64,000 bases of DNA from Phycisphaerales bacterium (lineage in GTDB: Bacteria; Planctomycetota; Phycisphaerae; Phycisphaerales; UBA1924): the NCBI GenBank assembly GCA_022843045.1, contig JALHOJ010000004.1, positions 1 through 64,000 of the forward strand. Reading direction: 5' to 3'. Made by a program: the position numbers and the translations under genes. Positions 56,367-64,000 of the stretch are shown in pieces; position 1 is the stretch's first letter; the number at the start of each line of letters is the position of its first letter. The notes beneath the pieces are model-generated. The model was not told the DNA's origin and did not search any database. It worked only from the letters and a program-made list of their open reading frames with translations.

Positions 56367-59141
56367 ATGTCTTCCGTGGATTACCAATCCCTGTACAACA
56401 CCTACTGGCAGCGGCCCGACCGCTTCGGCAGTTCGTCGTTTGCCGATGCGACGGCGATGGCGAGGCGGGTGATGAAGGTCGCGGGGGCGGGGAGCGTGTT
56501 GGATGTCGGGTGCGGCTTTGGCGCGTTGGTCCACGCGTTGCTGCGTGAGGGCATCGACGCGCGGGGCGTGGACATCGCACCGGTCGCGATTGATCACGCG
56601 AACGCGACCTCTCCTGGGAGGTTTCAGGTCGGATCCATTCTGGCGTTGCCGTTCCCGGATGGCGCGTTTGACACGGTGGTGTGCACGGATTGCCTGGAGC
56701 ATCTTGCAGAGAGCGATGTGCAGGTTGCGCTGCGCGAGTTGGCCCGCGTGGCACGCAAGAACGTCTTCATCGTTGTGAGCACGGTGCAGGACCGCGATCA
56801 TCAATGGCACCTGACGGTGCGGGACCGGGATTGGTGGGAGTTGCAGGCGTTCACGGCGGGCGAAGGGACGAATCACCTGCTTCGCAGGCATCCGCGCAGC
56901 CTGCTGGATGTGTCGTACGAAGCGAGAGAGCATGAGGGGCCGTCGGTGACGCTCGCCCTGGAGAAGTGTCCCATTGCGATGCGCGAGTGGCTCCGTGAGC
57001 GACTGCTCAAGGACCGCGGCTTGCACATGGACATGCTCCGCGAGCCCGGGCGGCGAGCGGACGCGCATCTTGCCCGGTACGTGCACGCGGCGAGCGTGGT
57101 GCGTCCTGGGGACAGCGTGCTGGACGCGAGCTGCGGGCTTGGGTATGGAAGTCATGTGCTGCGGCAGTGCACGAGCGCGGCGAGCGTGCTGGGCGTGGAC
57201 ATCGATCCGCAGGCGGTTGCGTATGCACAGGCGGCATATGGCGAGAGCGCACGGTTTGAAGTGGCGGACGCGACCGATCTGTCGCGTGTGGCGGATCACA
57301 GCATCGATCTGGTAGCTTGCTTCGAGACGCTCGAGCACGTTGCGGAGCCGGAGAAGATGCTCCGCGAGTTTGTGCGAGTGTTGACGCCCGGCGGACGGCT
57401 GCTGGTGAGCGTGCCGCACGATTGGACAGATGAATCGGGGCACGATCCCAATCCACATCACTTGCAGGTGTACGACTGGGCGAGGCTGAGGTCGCAGTTG
57501 CTGGTCGCGGGCGGGGCGGATGCTGCAGAGCCCGCGCCGTCGCTGGACAACACGCTCTGGATCGAGCAACTGCATCGCCAACTCGCGGGCGGAGGCATGA
57601 AGCACGCGAGTGCGGCTCGCGTGATCGCGCCGCTTGCAGTGAACGAGCAAGACGAACTCGTCGAACCCGATCTCGCCAAGAGCCAGCCGACCGAGTGGCT
57701 GCTCGCGACGGCGATCAAGTCGCCGCTCGCGCCCAACTCCGCCTGCAGCCCTGCAACGTATCGCGAGACGATCTTCACCGACGCATCGGGCAGCGTCCCG
57801 GCGGGGAATCTCGCGAGTTTCAAGCGCGATTACGAGAATCCGTGGCTTCTGCGCAGCATGATCGCCTTGGGCATGCGAATCACGCGGCCCACTCTGCTTC
57901 GTGAACTCGCGCGACGCGTGATGCATTATGCACCGGAGAACTCGCCCGACTTTGGCGGGGCCTTGTGCGTGCTGCTGTACGACGCACTGACGACGCCGCA
58001 GGCTGCCGCTTTTGAAAGCGAGTTGCTTGGCCGTGTGAGCACGCTGGACACGCAGATGAGCCGCAATCCGCATGTGCTGCGGTGGCGGGTGTCGAACTGG
58101 TTCGCCGCGGGGCTGTTGCATCAGCGACGGGGCGATCTCGCGGCGGCCCGCGTCGCGTTTGATCGCTGCACGGCGTACGACGTACTGGCGTTCTCGCCGT
58201 TGCTGGCGACCAAGACGATCGAGGCGCGTTTCCGGCTGGGGTGCATGATCGCGGGCGAAGATCTTGCAGGCGCAAAGCAGCATTGGCACGCGGGGGTGCT
58301 CGAGGCACAACGGGTCTTGCAGGCTGATTGGGTCAATCTGTGGGGCGATGACCAGGCACCGCTGCCCTTTGCTCTGCCCGAGGCGTCGCAGGTGATCGAT
58401 CTGGCGGCGCGATGCGCGGCCGCGCTTCGCGCGGGCGAGGCGTGGCGATCAAGCCCCGCGCACGCGCTCGCGATGACGACCCACACACCCGCTCAGCAAT
58501 CCCGCTCGCTCGCGAGCGAACATGCTGCGTTGCAGCGTGCCTGGGCGGACCAACGTCACCAGCTCAGCCAACTCCGCGACGCCGACGCTGATCTTCGTGC
58601 TGCGCTCGAACGGGTGACGCAGAGTCGCGATGCGTGGGCAGGCGAGGCCAAGCGGCTTGAAGGCGAGTGGAAGCAGCTTGCAGCGAGAATCGAGCGGCTT
58701 TCCGCCGCTGAGAGCCGTGCCAAGGATGACGCTCAGGCGATCGCGGACCTGCGGACGCGGCTGCTGGACGCGGAGCGGCGCTGTGCGGAGGCCGATGCAT
58801 CGGTCGAGCGGCTCTACGACGAAGCCCAACAGCTTCTCCGGGATCGCGACCGCTGGCTCGCGGAAGCCAAGCGGCTTGAAGGCGAATGGAACGCATCACA
58901 GACAACGATTGCAAAGCACCAGTCGCTGCTCGCGGAGACTCGCAGCGAACTCTCGGCCCGTACGAAGTCGCTGGACGACGCGGTCGCACGCCTCCGATCG
59001 CTGGAACAATCGCTCGCGTCGCTCACATCCCAAGTTCAGTCGCTCCACCAACGCCGAGCCTTCCGAGCCCTGCAATCCTTGAGCCTGCTCACACCGATTT
59101 CGATCGAACCCAAACCCAACGGCAACCAAGCCACGCACTAG
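56367..59141 (+). CDS. Tandem SAM methyltransferase with C-terminal coiled coil
   Basis: This 924-residue protein carries two class I methyltransferase domains. The first has SVLDVGCGFGALV at 43-55 and CTDCLEHLAESDV. The second has SVLDASCGLGYGSHVL near 249-264 and CFETLEHVAEPEKML. A middle region (about 390-700) is of unknown fold, and a coiled coil (about 720-890) contains a repeated WLAEAKRLEGEW-like unit. Directly after a Wzt with a chain-end-binding domain, the likely role is chain-terminating methylation, with the coiled coil measuring chain length as in WbdD. That analogy is an inference. It starts eight bases after wzt. Confidence 0.85.
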   Translation: MSSVDYQSLYNTYWQRPDRFGSSSFADATAMARRVMKVAGAGSVLDVGCGFGALVHALLREGIDARGVDIAPVAIDHANATSPGRFQVGSILALPFPDGAFDTVVCTDCLEHLAESDVQVALRELARVARKNVFIVVSTVQDRDHQWHLTVRDRDWWELQAFTAGEGTNHLLRRHPRSLLDVSYEAREHEGPSVTLALEKCPIAMREWLRERLLKDRGLHMDMLREPGRRADAHLARYVHAASVVRPGDSVLDASCGLGYGSHVLRQCTSAASVLGVDIDPQAVAYAQAAYGESARFEVADATDLSRVADHSIDLVACFETLEHVAEPEKMLREFVRVLTPGGRLLVSVPHDWTDESGHDPNPHHLQVYDWARLRSQLLVAGGADAAEPAPSLDNTLWIEQLHRQLAGGGMKHASAARVIAPLAVNEQDELVEPDLAKSQPTEWLLATAIKSPLAPNSACSPATYRETIFTDASGSVPAGNLASFKRDYENPWLLRSMIALGMRITRPTLLRELARRVMHYAPENSPDFGGALCVLLYDALTTPQAAAFESELLGRVSTLDTQMSRNPHVLRWRVSNWFAAGLLHQRRGDLAAARVAFDRCTAYDVLAFSPLLATKTIEARFRLGCMIAGEDLAGAKQHWHAGVLEAQRVLQADWVNLWGDDQAPLPFALPEASQVIDLAARCAAALRAGEAWRSSPAHALAMTTHTPAQQSRSLASEHAALQRAWADQRHQLSQLRDADADLRAALERVTQSRDAWAGEAKRLEGEWKQLAARIERLSAAESRAKDDAQAIADLRTRLLDAERRCAEADASVERLYDEAQQLLRDRDRWLAEAKRLEGEWNASQTTIAKHQSLLAETRSELSARTKSLDDAVARLRSLEQSLASLTSQVQSLHQRRAFRALQSLSLLTPISIEPKPNGNQATH

Positions 59142-59160
59142 TCCGTTCCGTCTCTTCTTC

Positions 59161-61542
59161 ATGCAACCCCGCCGCATCATCTTCGTCTCCTGGGAATACC
59201 CGCCCGCGTTTGGCGGCGGCATTGGCACATATGTCGCGGCGATCACGCGGATTCTCGCGTCGCAGGGCCACGCCATCACGGTCATCACCGTCACTAATCG
59301 CCCCACGCCCTCGCGCGAAATGCTCGATACGCCTGGAAGGCCCATCGAGATCATCCGCCTGCCGATTCCGCGAGCCACGCCCGGGAGCATCGATCCCACG
59401 CACACGCTCACGGTCTGGCAGCGTCGGGCCGATCAGGTGAGCGAGTGCCTGCAGGGGTTGATGAAGCAGTCGGCGACGCTGGGGCCGATCGACGCGATCG
59501 AGTTTGCGGACTATCGGGGCGAAGGACTGACGTTCCTGACCAGCGTGCCCCCGGCGGAGCGACCGCTCTGCATCGTGCGACTGCACACGCCGCTGGTGGT
59601 GCTCAATCGCTATAACCAAGGGCGCAAGTCCGCGAGCGTGCTGGAAGCGTTCGAGAATGACGCGATCATCGCGGCGGATCGGATCGTGTCGCCCTCACGA
59701 GCGCTGGCGCGCGAGATGCAGGAGTTGGTCCCGTCGCTGCGTGAGCGGGAGATCGTGATTCACCCGTATCCGTTCGATGCGGCGTTTGCGAACGCCGCGC
59801 CGGCGGCGCCCGCGGGAGACTCCAACGAAGTCTTGTACGTGGGGCGACTCGAAGAGCGAAAGGGCGTGCAATGCCTGATCGAGGCGGCGCATGCATTCCT
59901 GCGGGCCTGCCCAAACGCCTCGCTGCGGCTGGTCGGCGGAGACACGCCGCTCTCGGCGAGTGAGCCGAGCATGCTGGCGCTGTTGCAGCGATCGATCGCG
60001 ATGGACGTCGCGCCGCGGATCACGTTCACGAAGTCGATCCCGCGCGAGCAACTCGTCTCGCTCTACCAGTCGGCCCGCTTCTGTGTGTTCCCATCGCTCT
60101 TTGAGAACTTCCCGAACGTCTGCCTTGAAGCGATGAGCCTCGCCCGTCCAGTCATCGGGACCACCAACAGCGGCATGGCTGAGATGATTGAGCAGGGTGT
60201 AAGCGGCGTGATCGTGCCCAGCGCGGACGCGTCCGCGCTGGCTCGGGCGATGATCGAGCTCTTCAACTCACCCGCGGAGACACGCCGCGCGATGGGGCAG
60301 GCCGCGACACGACGCGTTGCGACGCTCTACGACCCCACTGCGATTGGGACGTCGTTCGTGGACGTGACGTGCGCGCCGGTCACCCGCCCGTCCGGTGCGG
60401 AAAGAGCGACTGCTTCGATTGCTCGTGCGCCGGGCGCGACAACCACTACACCTGCCGTCGGCGTCGTCATTCCATGCTACAACCACGGCGAGTTCGTCGA
60501 AGAAACGCTGCAATCGGTCTTCGCCCAAACCCGCCCGGTGCAGGAGATCGTGATCGTTGATGATGGCTCTCCCGACGCCGCGACTCGGGCCCAGCTCGAC
60601 GCCCTCTCGAGCAAGTACGCGTACAAGGGCGTGCGTTTGATTCGCCAGGCCAATGCGGGGCTCGCTGCGGCTCGCAACACGGGCGTGCGGGCCCTCTCAA
60701 CCGACTTCTACATCCCCCTCGACGCGGACGACAAGCTCGCGCCAACGTTTGTCGAGCAACTGCTGCCCGCACTCACGGCGGATCCCGCGTTGGGTTATGC
60801 GTATTCGTGGGTGCAGTACTTTGGCAGCCACGACGGGCAATGGCACTGTCCGCCTTACGACGCTGCGAAGTTGCTGGTGGAGAATCTCTCCGTCGCCACC
60901 GCGCTGATTCGTCGCAGCGCATTTGACGCTGCGGGCGGGTACAACCCCGCGATGGTGCACGGGTTTGAGGATTGGGACTTCTGGCTGTCGCTGCTCAAGC
61001 ACGGCTGGCATGGCACGCTCGTGCCTGTGCCCTTGTTCCACTATCGCAAGCACGCGCAGGGCAGCATGCTGACGCGGACGCAGGAACGAAGGGGACTGAT
61101 GATCGCGCAGATGGTGCAGCATCATGAGGGGCTGTACGAGCACCTGCTGCCGTACGCGATCACGGAGAAGGATCGACTGTTCTTCCGCGATCACATGGAC
61201 CTTTGGCGGCTACGAGAGTCAATCGCGAGAGCGAGCCACACACAGGCCCCGCCGCCGCCCGACGAGCCGGCGGAAGGCGTGCAGTCGACGCCCGCCGAAG
61301 CCGAACTCGCGTTCATCGAGCGTTCCTCTGCGTGGCGCACCATCAACGCCTTCAAGGCCAACCCGCTGTATCACGCCATCGCGAAAAAGCGCTGGGGCGA
61401 GAACTGGCACCTGCTCGAACTCAAGGAGACGCCCGAGCAGCGCCTGCATCGCATCAAGAAGAGCCGCAGCTACAAGCTGATCCAGGCGATCAAGGGCACG
61501 ACGCTCTATCGGGCGTTTGCGCGAGTGCGGTACGGGGGTTAA
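59161..61542 (+). CDS. Bifunctional glycosyltransferase, GT4 plus GT2
   Basis: This 793-residue cytoplasmic enzyme has two glycosyltransferase domains. The first, residues 1 to about 395, is GT-B/GT4: SWEYPPAFGGGIGTYV at the start, YVGRLEERKGVQCLIEA, and the E-x7-E-like FPSLFENFPNVCLEAMSLA. The second starts near 433 with VGVVIPCYNHGEFVEETLQS and carries the metal-binding DADD in IPLDADDK, typical of GT2. The C-terminal 75 residues contain two copies of a W/Y-[RK]-x-I-x-x-[FI]-K-x-x-x-LY unit (about 722-746 and 769-793). It would add two different sugars to the growing glycan. It begins 19 bases after the methyltransferase gene. Confidence 0.9.
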   Translation: MQPRRIIFVSWEYPPAFGGGIGTYVAAITRILASQGHAITVITVTNRPTPSREMLDTPGRPIEIIRLPIPRATPGSIDPTHTLTVWQRRADQVSECLQGLMKQSATLGPIDAIEFADYRGEGLTFLTSVPPAERPLCIVRLHTPLVVLNRYNQGRKSASVLEAFENDAIIAADRIVSPSRALAREMQELVPSLREREIVIHPYPFDAAFANAAPAAPAGDSNEVLYVGRLEERKGVQCLIEAAHAFLRACPNASLRLVGGDTPLSASEPSMLALLQRSIAMDVAPRITFTKSIPREQLVSLYQSARFCVFPSLFENFPNVCLEAMSLARPVIGTTNSGMAEMIEQGVSGVIVPSADASALARAMIELFNSPAETRRAMGQAATRRVATLYDPTAIGTSFVDVTCAPVTRPSGAERATASIARAPGATTTTPAVGVVIPCYNHGEFVEETLQSVFAQTRPVQEIVIVDDGSPDAATRAQLDALSSKYAYKGVRLIRQANAGLAAARNTGVRALSTDFYIPLDADDKLAPTFVEQLLPALTADPALGYAYSWVQYFGSHDGQWHCPPYDAAKLLVENLSVATALIRRSAFDAAGGYNPAMVHGFEDWDFWLSLLKHGWHGTLVPVPLFHYRKHAQGSMLTRTQERRGLMIAQMVQHHEGLYEHLLPYAITEKDRLFFRDHMDLWRLRESIARASHTQAPPPPDEPAEGVQSTPAEAELAFIERSSAWRTINAFKANPLYHAIAKKRWGENWHLLELKETPEQRLHRIKKSRSYKLIQAIKGTTLYRAFARVRYGG

Positions 61543-61545
61543 CGA

Positions 61546-61637
61546 AAGGTGTCGAGGTTTCAAGGTGTCGAGGAAGGGCACCCGGTTCGGCGTGGCTTGA
61601 CACCTAGACACCAGGACACCTTCTTCCCCGACACCTC
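61546..61637. repeat. Inverted/direct repeat element, GGTGTCGAGG type
   Basis: AAGGTGTCGAGG occurs twice (61546-61557 and 61562-61573). Partial reverse complements follow: GACACCTT (61615-61622) and CGACACC (61629-61635). The element fills the gap between the glycosyltransferase and ABC transporter genes. Confidence 0.65.
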
Positions 61638-61649
61638 GTATCCTCACAC

Positions 61650-63767
61650 ATGCTCCCCTCCCGCGACAGCAGCAAGTCGCGATATCGCGCGTATCGAGAA
61701 AAAGCCAAGTCCAAGGCCGCCGAGCGGCTTGATCCGCAGGTTGAGGCCCAGATGGACCGCCTGCGGAACAAGCCCACCAATCGGGATCGCGGGTTCTTCA
61801 CGCTGCTTGGTCTCTTTTGGCAACGCACGAGTCGACATCGCCCGGCGATCATCTTCGCGCTGTGCACGCTCACGCTCACGACGATGGTGGGCCTTGCCGT
61901 GCCGGCGAGCACCAAGATCGCGTTGGATTACATCCTGACGGACAACCCGGGACCAACGGGCATTCCCGAAAACGTCCGCGAAGCATTTCGTATCTCCGAG
62001 CGAGCGATCGCGGAGCGCACGCCGCTGCTGTGGATGTTGTCGGGCATCGTGATAGCGATCTCTGCGTTTGGAGTGCTGCTGGGGACGCTGGGGCGGTGGC
62101 AGATGACCCGCGTGACCAAGCGACTGCAGGTGCAGTTCCGGCGCGAGGCGTTCCTGCACGCGATCCGCTTGCCCCTGCATCGCGTGCATCATTACAAGAC
62201 GGGCGGGATGTCGAGTTTGCTGCGCGAAGACGCCGGCGCGAGCGCGGAACTGGGCTTCAACATTCTCTACAACCCCTGGCGGGCGATCGTGCAACTGACT
62301 GGCACGCTCATCATCCTCGCCTTCACAGATTGGCGGATGCTCGTGGGCGGTCTGCTGCTGGTGCCGATCGTCTGGGTGACGCATAAGACCTGGATCGCGC
62401 GGATTCGTCCGCTGTATCGCGACGCCAAGGCGGCCCGCCAGACCATCGACGCGAGCGTGACGGAGTCGTTTGCCGGGATTCGCGTGGTACGGGGCTTTGG
62501 CAGGGCCCACAGCGAAGCCGGGCGCTTTGTGACTGGCCAGCACTACATGACCCGCATCGAGATTCTCACATGGTGGTGGTCACGCATCGTCGAGATCGCG
62601 TGGCACATCCTGATCCCGCTCGCGAGCGCGGCGGTGCTCATCTATGGCGGCACGCAAGTACTCAACAAGAACTTGACCATCGGCGACCTCATGATGTTCA
62701 GCACGTACCTGCTGATGCTGCTGGGCCCGCTCGAGACGCTGACGAGCACAGCCACCACCGTGCAGACCAATCTCGCGGCGTTTGACCGCATCCTCAGTCT
62801 GCTCGAAGAGCCCGAAGAGTTTGCGACCACGACCGACCGCACCCGTCCACTGCGCATGCTCAGCCCTGCGAAGGTGCGGGCCGAAGTCCAAATCGAGAAC
62901 CTCTCCTTTGCTTATCCCCGCAGCGCGCACACCGGCCGCGATGCCGGGGCTCTCAAGCCCCTCCCAGAGGGAGGGGTTGGGGCGGGCGGATCTCCGACAA
63001 GCGCAGCAAACCCGAATCCCCAAGCCACCGCCTCCCTCAACATCCGCCGGGAAGATGTGGACGCCCCCACTCTCGTCCTGCACGACCTGACGCTGCACAT
63101 CAAGGCTGGCGAAACCATCGCACTGGTCGGCCCATCCGGCGCGGGCAAGACGACGCTGTGCAACCTCATCGCACGCTTCTACGACCCAACTCGCGGCCGC
63201 ATCCTGCTGGACGGCACCGACCTCCGCGACATCGACATCGCCAGCTATCGGCGCATCCTGGGCATCGTCGAGCAGGACGTGTTCCTATTTGATGGCTCAG
63301 TCGCGGAGAACATCGCGTACGCAAACCGCGACGCAACGCCCGAGCGGATCCAAGCCGCGGCCCAGGCGGCCCACGCCCACGAGTTCATCGCAGGCCTGGA
63401 GCGCGGCTACGCAACCCTGATCGGCGAGCGGGGCGTGCGACTGTCTGGCGGGCAGAAGCAGCGCCTCGCCATCGCCCGCGCGATCCTCGCCGATCCGCGG
63501 ATTCTGATCCTCGACGAGGCCACCAGCAACCTCGACAGCGAGAGCGAGCAGTTGATCCAGCGCAGCCTGACGCAACTCATGCGCGAACGCACCAGCATCG
63601 TGATCGCCCACCGCCTCTCCACAATCCGCAACGCCGACCGCATCGTGGTGCTGGACAAGGGGAGGATCATCGAAGTCGGCCCGCACGAGGAACTCATCAA
63701 GAAGGGTGGGCTCTACGCCCACCTGCTGCACCTGCAGGTGCAGGGGGCAGAGCAGCTGACGGCGTGA
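61650..63767 (+). CDS. MsbA-type ABC transporter with in-frame insertion
   Basis: This is a 705-residue half-transporter with six membrane helices (about 65-375) fused to an ATPase. It shows Walker A GPSGAGKTT near 494-502, Q-loop VEQDVFLF, signature LSGGQKQR, Walker B ILILDEATSNLDSE and H-loop IAHRLSTI. It would dimerise and flip lipids or lipid-linked glycans. Between the first ATPase strand (LSFAYP) and VLHDLTL lie about 45 extra residues (about 430-474) rich in Gly, Pro and Ala. They include a hairpin-encoded segment KPLPEGGVGAGG. The protein is therefore about 100 residues longer than usual, with another part of the excess at the N-terminus. It closes the polysaccharide locus. Confidence 0.9.
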   Translation: MLPSRDSSKSRYRAYREKAKSKAAERLDPQVEAQMDRLRNKPTNRDRGFFTLLGLFWQRTSRHRPAIIFALCTLTLTTMVGLAVPASTKIALDYILTDNPGPTGIPENVREAFRISERAIAERTPLLWMLSGIVIAISAFGVLLGTLGRWQMTRVTKRLQVQFRREAFLHAIRLPLHRVHHYKTGGMSSLLREDAGASAELGFNILYNPWRAIVQLTGTLIILAFTDWRMLVGGLLLVPIVWVTHKTWIARIRPLYRDAKAARQTIDASVTESFAGIRVVRGFGRAHSEAGRFVTGQHYMTRIEILTWWWSRIVEIAWHILIPLASAAVLIYGGTQVLNKNLTIGDLMMFSTYLLMLLGPLETLTSTATTVQTNLAAFDRILSLLEEPEEFATTTDRTRPLRMLSPAKVRAEVQIENLSFAYPRSAHTGRDAGALKPLPEGGVGAGGSPTSAANPNPQATASLNIRREDVDAPTLVLHDLTLHIKAGETIALVGPSGAGKTTLCNLIARFYDPTRGRILLDGTDLRDIDIASYRRILGIVEQDVFLFDGSVAENIAYANRDATPERIQAAAQAAHAHEFIAGLERGYATLIGERGVRLSGGQKQRLAIARAILADPRILILDEATSNLDSESEQLIQRSLTQLMRERTSIVIAHRLSTIRNADRIVVLDKGRIIEVGPHEELIKKGGLYAHLLHLQVQGAEQLTA
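62958..62976. repeat. Hairpin inside the ABC transporter gene
   Basis: CCCCTCCC (62958-62965) pairs perfectly with GGGAGGGG (62969-62976) around AGA. It lies in the extra segment of the ATPase domain and is read in frame. Confidence 0.7.
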
Positions 63768-63778
63768 GGGGGTCGCGA

Positions 63779-63807
63779 AGTCCTCTGGCCTAGAAGGTCA
63801 GAGGACT
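63779..63807. terminator. Hairpin after the ABC transporter gene
   Basis: AGTCCTCTG (63779-63787) pairs with CAGAGGACT (63799-63807), and the stem continues inward with one G-T pair and two G-C pairs to a TAGAA loop. It begins 12 bases after the stop codon. No T-run follows, so it may act as a 3'-end stabiliser rather than a terminator. Confidence 0.5.
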
Positions 63808-63852
63808 CATGGTCATGAGCCCAACGCCACTCGCCGACGCGTCGTTGGCGGG

Positions 63853-63858
63853 TATAAT
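63853..63858 (+). promoter_or_regulatory. Candidate -10 box of the tRNA promoter
   Basis: A perfect TATAAT ends 26 bases before the mature tRNA start. No convincing -35 box lies 16-18 bases upstream, which is common for stable RNA promoters in GC-rich genomes but lowers certainty. Confidence 0.55.
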
Positions 63859-63884
63859 CCGCCCCTCCGCCCGGCAGGGCGAAT

Positions 63885-63957
63885 GGGCTTGTAGCTCAGT
63901 TGGTAGAGCGCACCCCTGATAAGGGTGAGGTCGTTGGTTCGAGTCCAATCAGGCCCA
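63885..63957 (+). tRNA. tRNA-Ile, anticodon GAT
   Basis: This is a 73-base cloverleaf. Acceptor arm GGGCTTG pairs with CAGGCCC (one G-T), with discriminator A. The D-arm contains AGCTCAGTTGGTAGAGC. The anticodon stem CACCC/GGGTG encloses CTGATAA, with anticodon GAT. The T-arm contains GGTTCGAGTCC. CCA is not encoded. Ile-GAT is often followed by tRNA-Ala inside rRNA operons, but here it stands alone and is followed by a terminator. Confidence 0.96.
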
Positions 63958-63967
63958 CTTTGGCAAG

Positions 63968-63994
63968 ACCCCCCGCAGATGTCGGGGGGTTTTT
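63968..63994 (+). terminator. Intrinsic terminator of tRNA-Ile
   Basis: ACCCCCCG (63968-63975) pairs with CGGGGGGT (63983-63990) around a 7-base loop, followed by TTTT. It lies 10 bases after the tRNA. Confidence 0.9.
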
Positions 63995-64000
63995 GCGTTT

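Noticed and set aside
63885-63957. tRNA-Ile as part of an rRNA operon spacer
   Set aside because: No 16S or 23S sequence flanks it, and a terminator follows directly.

Overview
The window looks like a chromosomal segment of a high-GC planctomycete, most likely of the class Phycisphaerae. This is inferred from protein style rather than from a marker gene. The pointers are a giant surface protein with an N-terminal LENRELL motif (the planctomycete 'LEPR' type), a secreted lectin/beta-helix protein ending in a Cys-flanked DIDFNNDG calcium-loop motif, divergent versions of core enzymes (FolD, CTP synthase), few Shine-Dalgarno sites, and many dispersed hairpin repeats. About 40 protein genes and one tRNA are supported.

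Layout. 1-860 has no convincing gene. 0.86-3.8 kb (minus strand): a PD-(D/E)XK-like protein, a GNAT acetyltransferase, a half-size EamA transporter and RibD. 4-6 kb (plus): an OB-HD (YhaM-like) nuclease and a FolD with altered active-site residues. 6-10.8 kb (minus): two tandem secreted M1 aminopeptidases. 11-14.6 kb: a CTP synthase with a long N-terminal extension and two unknown genes. 14.6-16.2 kb: an ECF42-type sigma factor with its YCII/DGPF partner. 16.4-27 kb (minus): dihydroorotase and a complete cbb3 oxidase cluster (ccoS, ccoI, a SafE/UreH-like gene, ccoH, ccoG, ccoP, ccoQ and a fused ccoNO), read away from a divergent Rrf2 regulator. 27.7-33 kb: an EEP-family lipoprotein, a Dus enzyme, a small lipoprotein and the lectin/beta-helix protein. 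33-39 kb (minus): L-serine dehydratase, an isolated nuoB, a small lipoprotein, a YihY-family membrane protein and an RsuA/RluB-type pseudouridine synthase. 39.3-51 kb: a coiled-coil protein converging on a 3275-residue surface protein. 51.6-63.8 kb (plus): a membrane protein, an NRDE/TANGO2 protein, then a polysaccharide export and modification locus (Wzm and Wzt ABC exporter, tandem methyltransferase, GT4-GT2 glycosyltransferase, MsbA-like ABC transporter). The window ends with tRNA-Ile(GAT) and a terminator.

How it works together. The cbb3 block encodes an oxygen-scavenging terminal oxidase with its copper and haem assembly factors, probably under the neighbouring Cys-containing Rrf2 protein. 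The last block would make, decorate and export a surface glycan next to the giant surface protein.

The most unusual signal is the density of small repeats. A hairpin family with the head CGTGCCATCGAAGTCG is present four times, three of them directly after a stop codon and two forming an inverted doublet. There are several longer inverted-repeat elements between genes. Insertion-like segments lie in frame inside conserved genes (safE-like, ABC transporter, ccoG, dus), and one of these is an 8-bp array that would shift the frame if its copy number changed. No insertion sequence, CRISPR array or prophage was seen.
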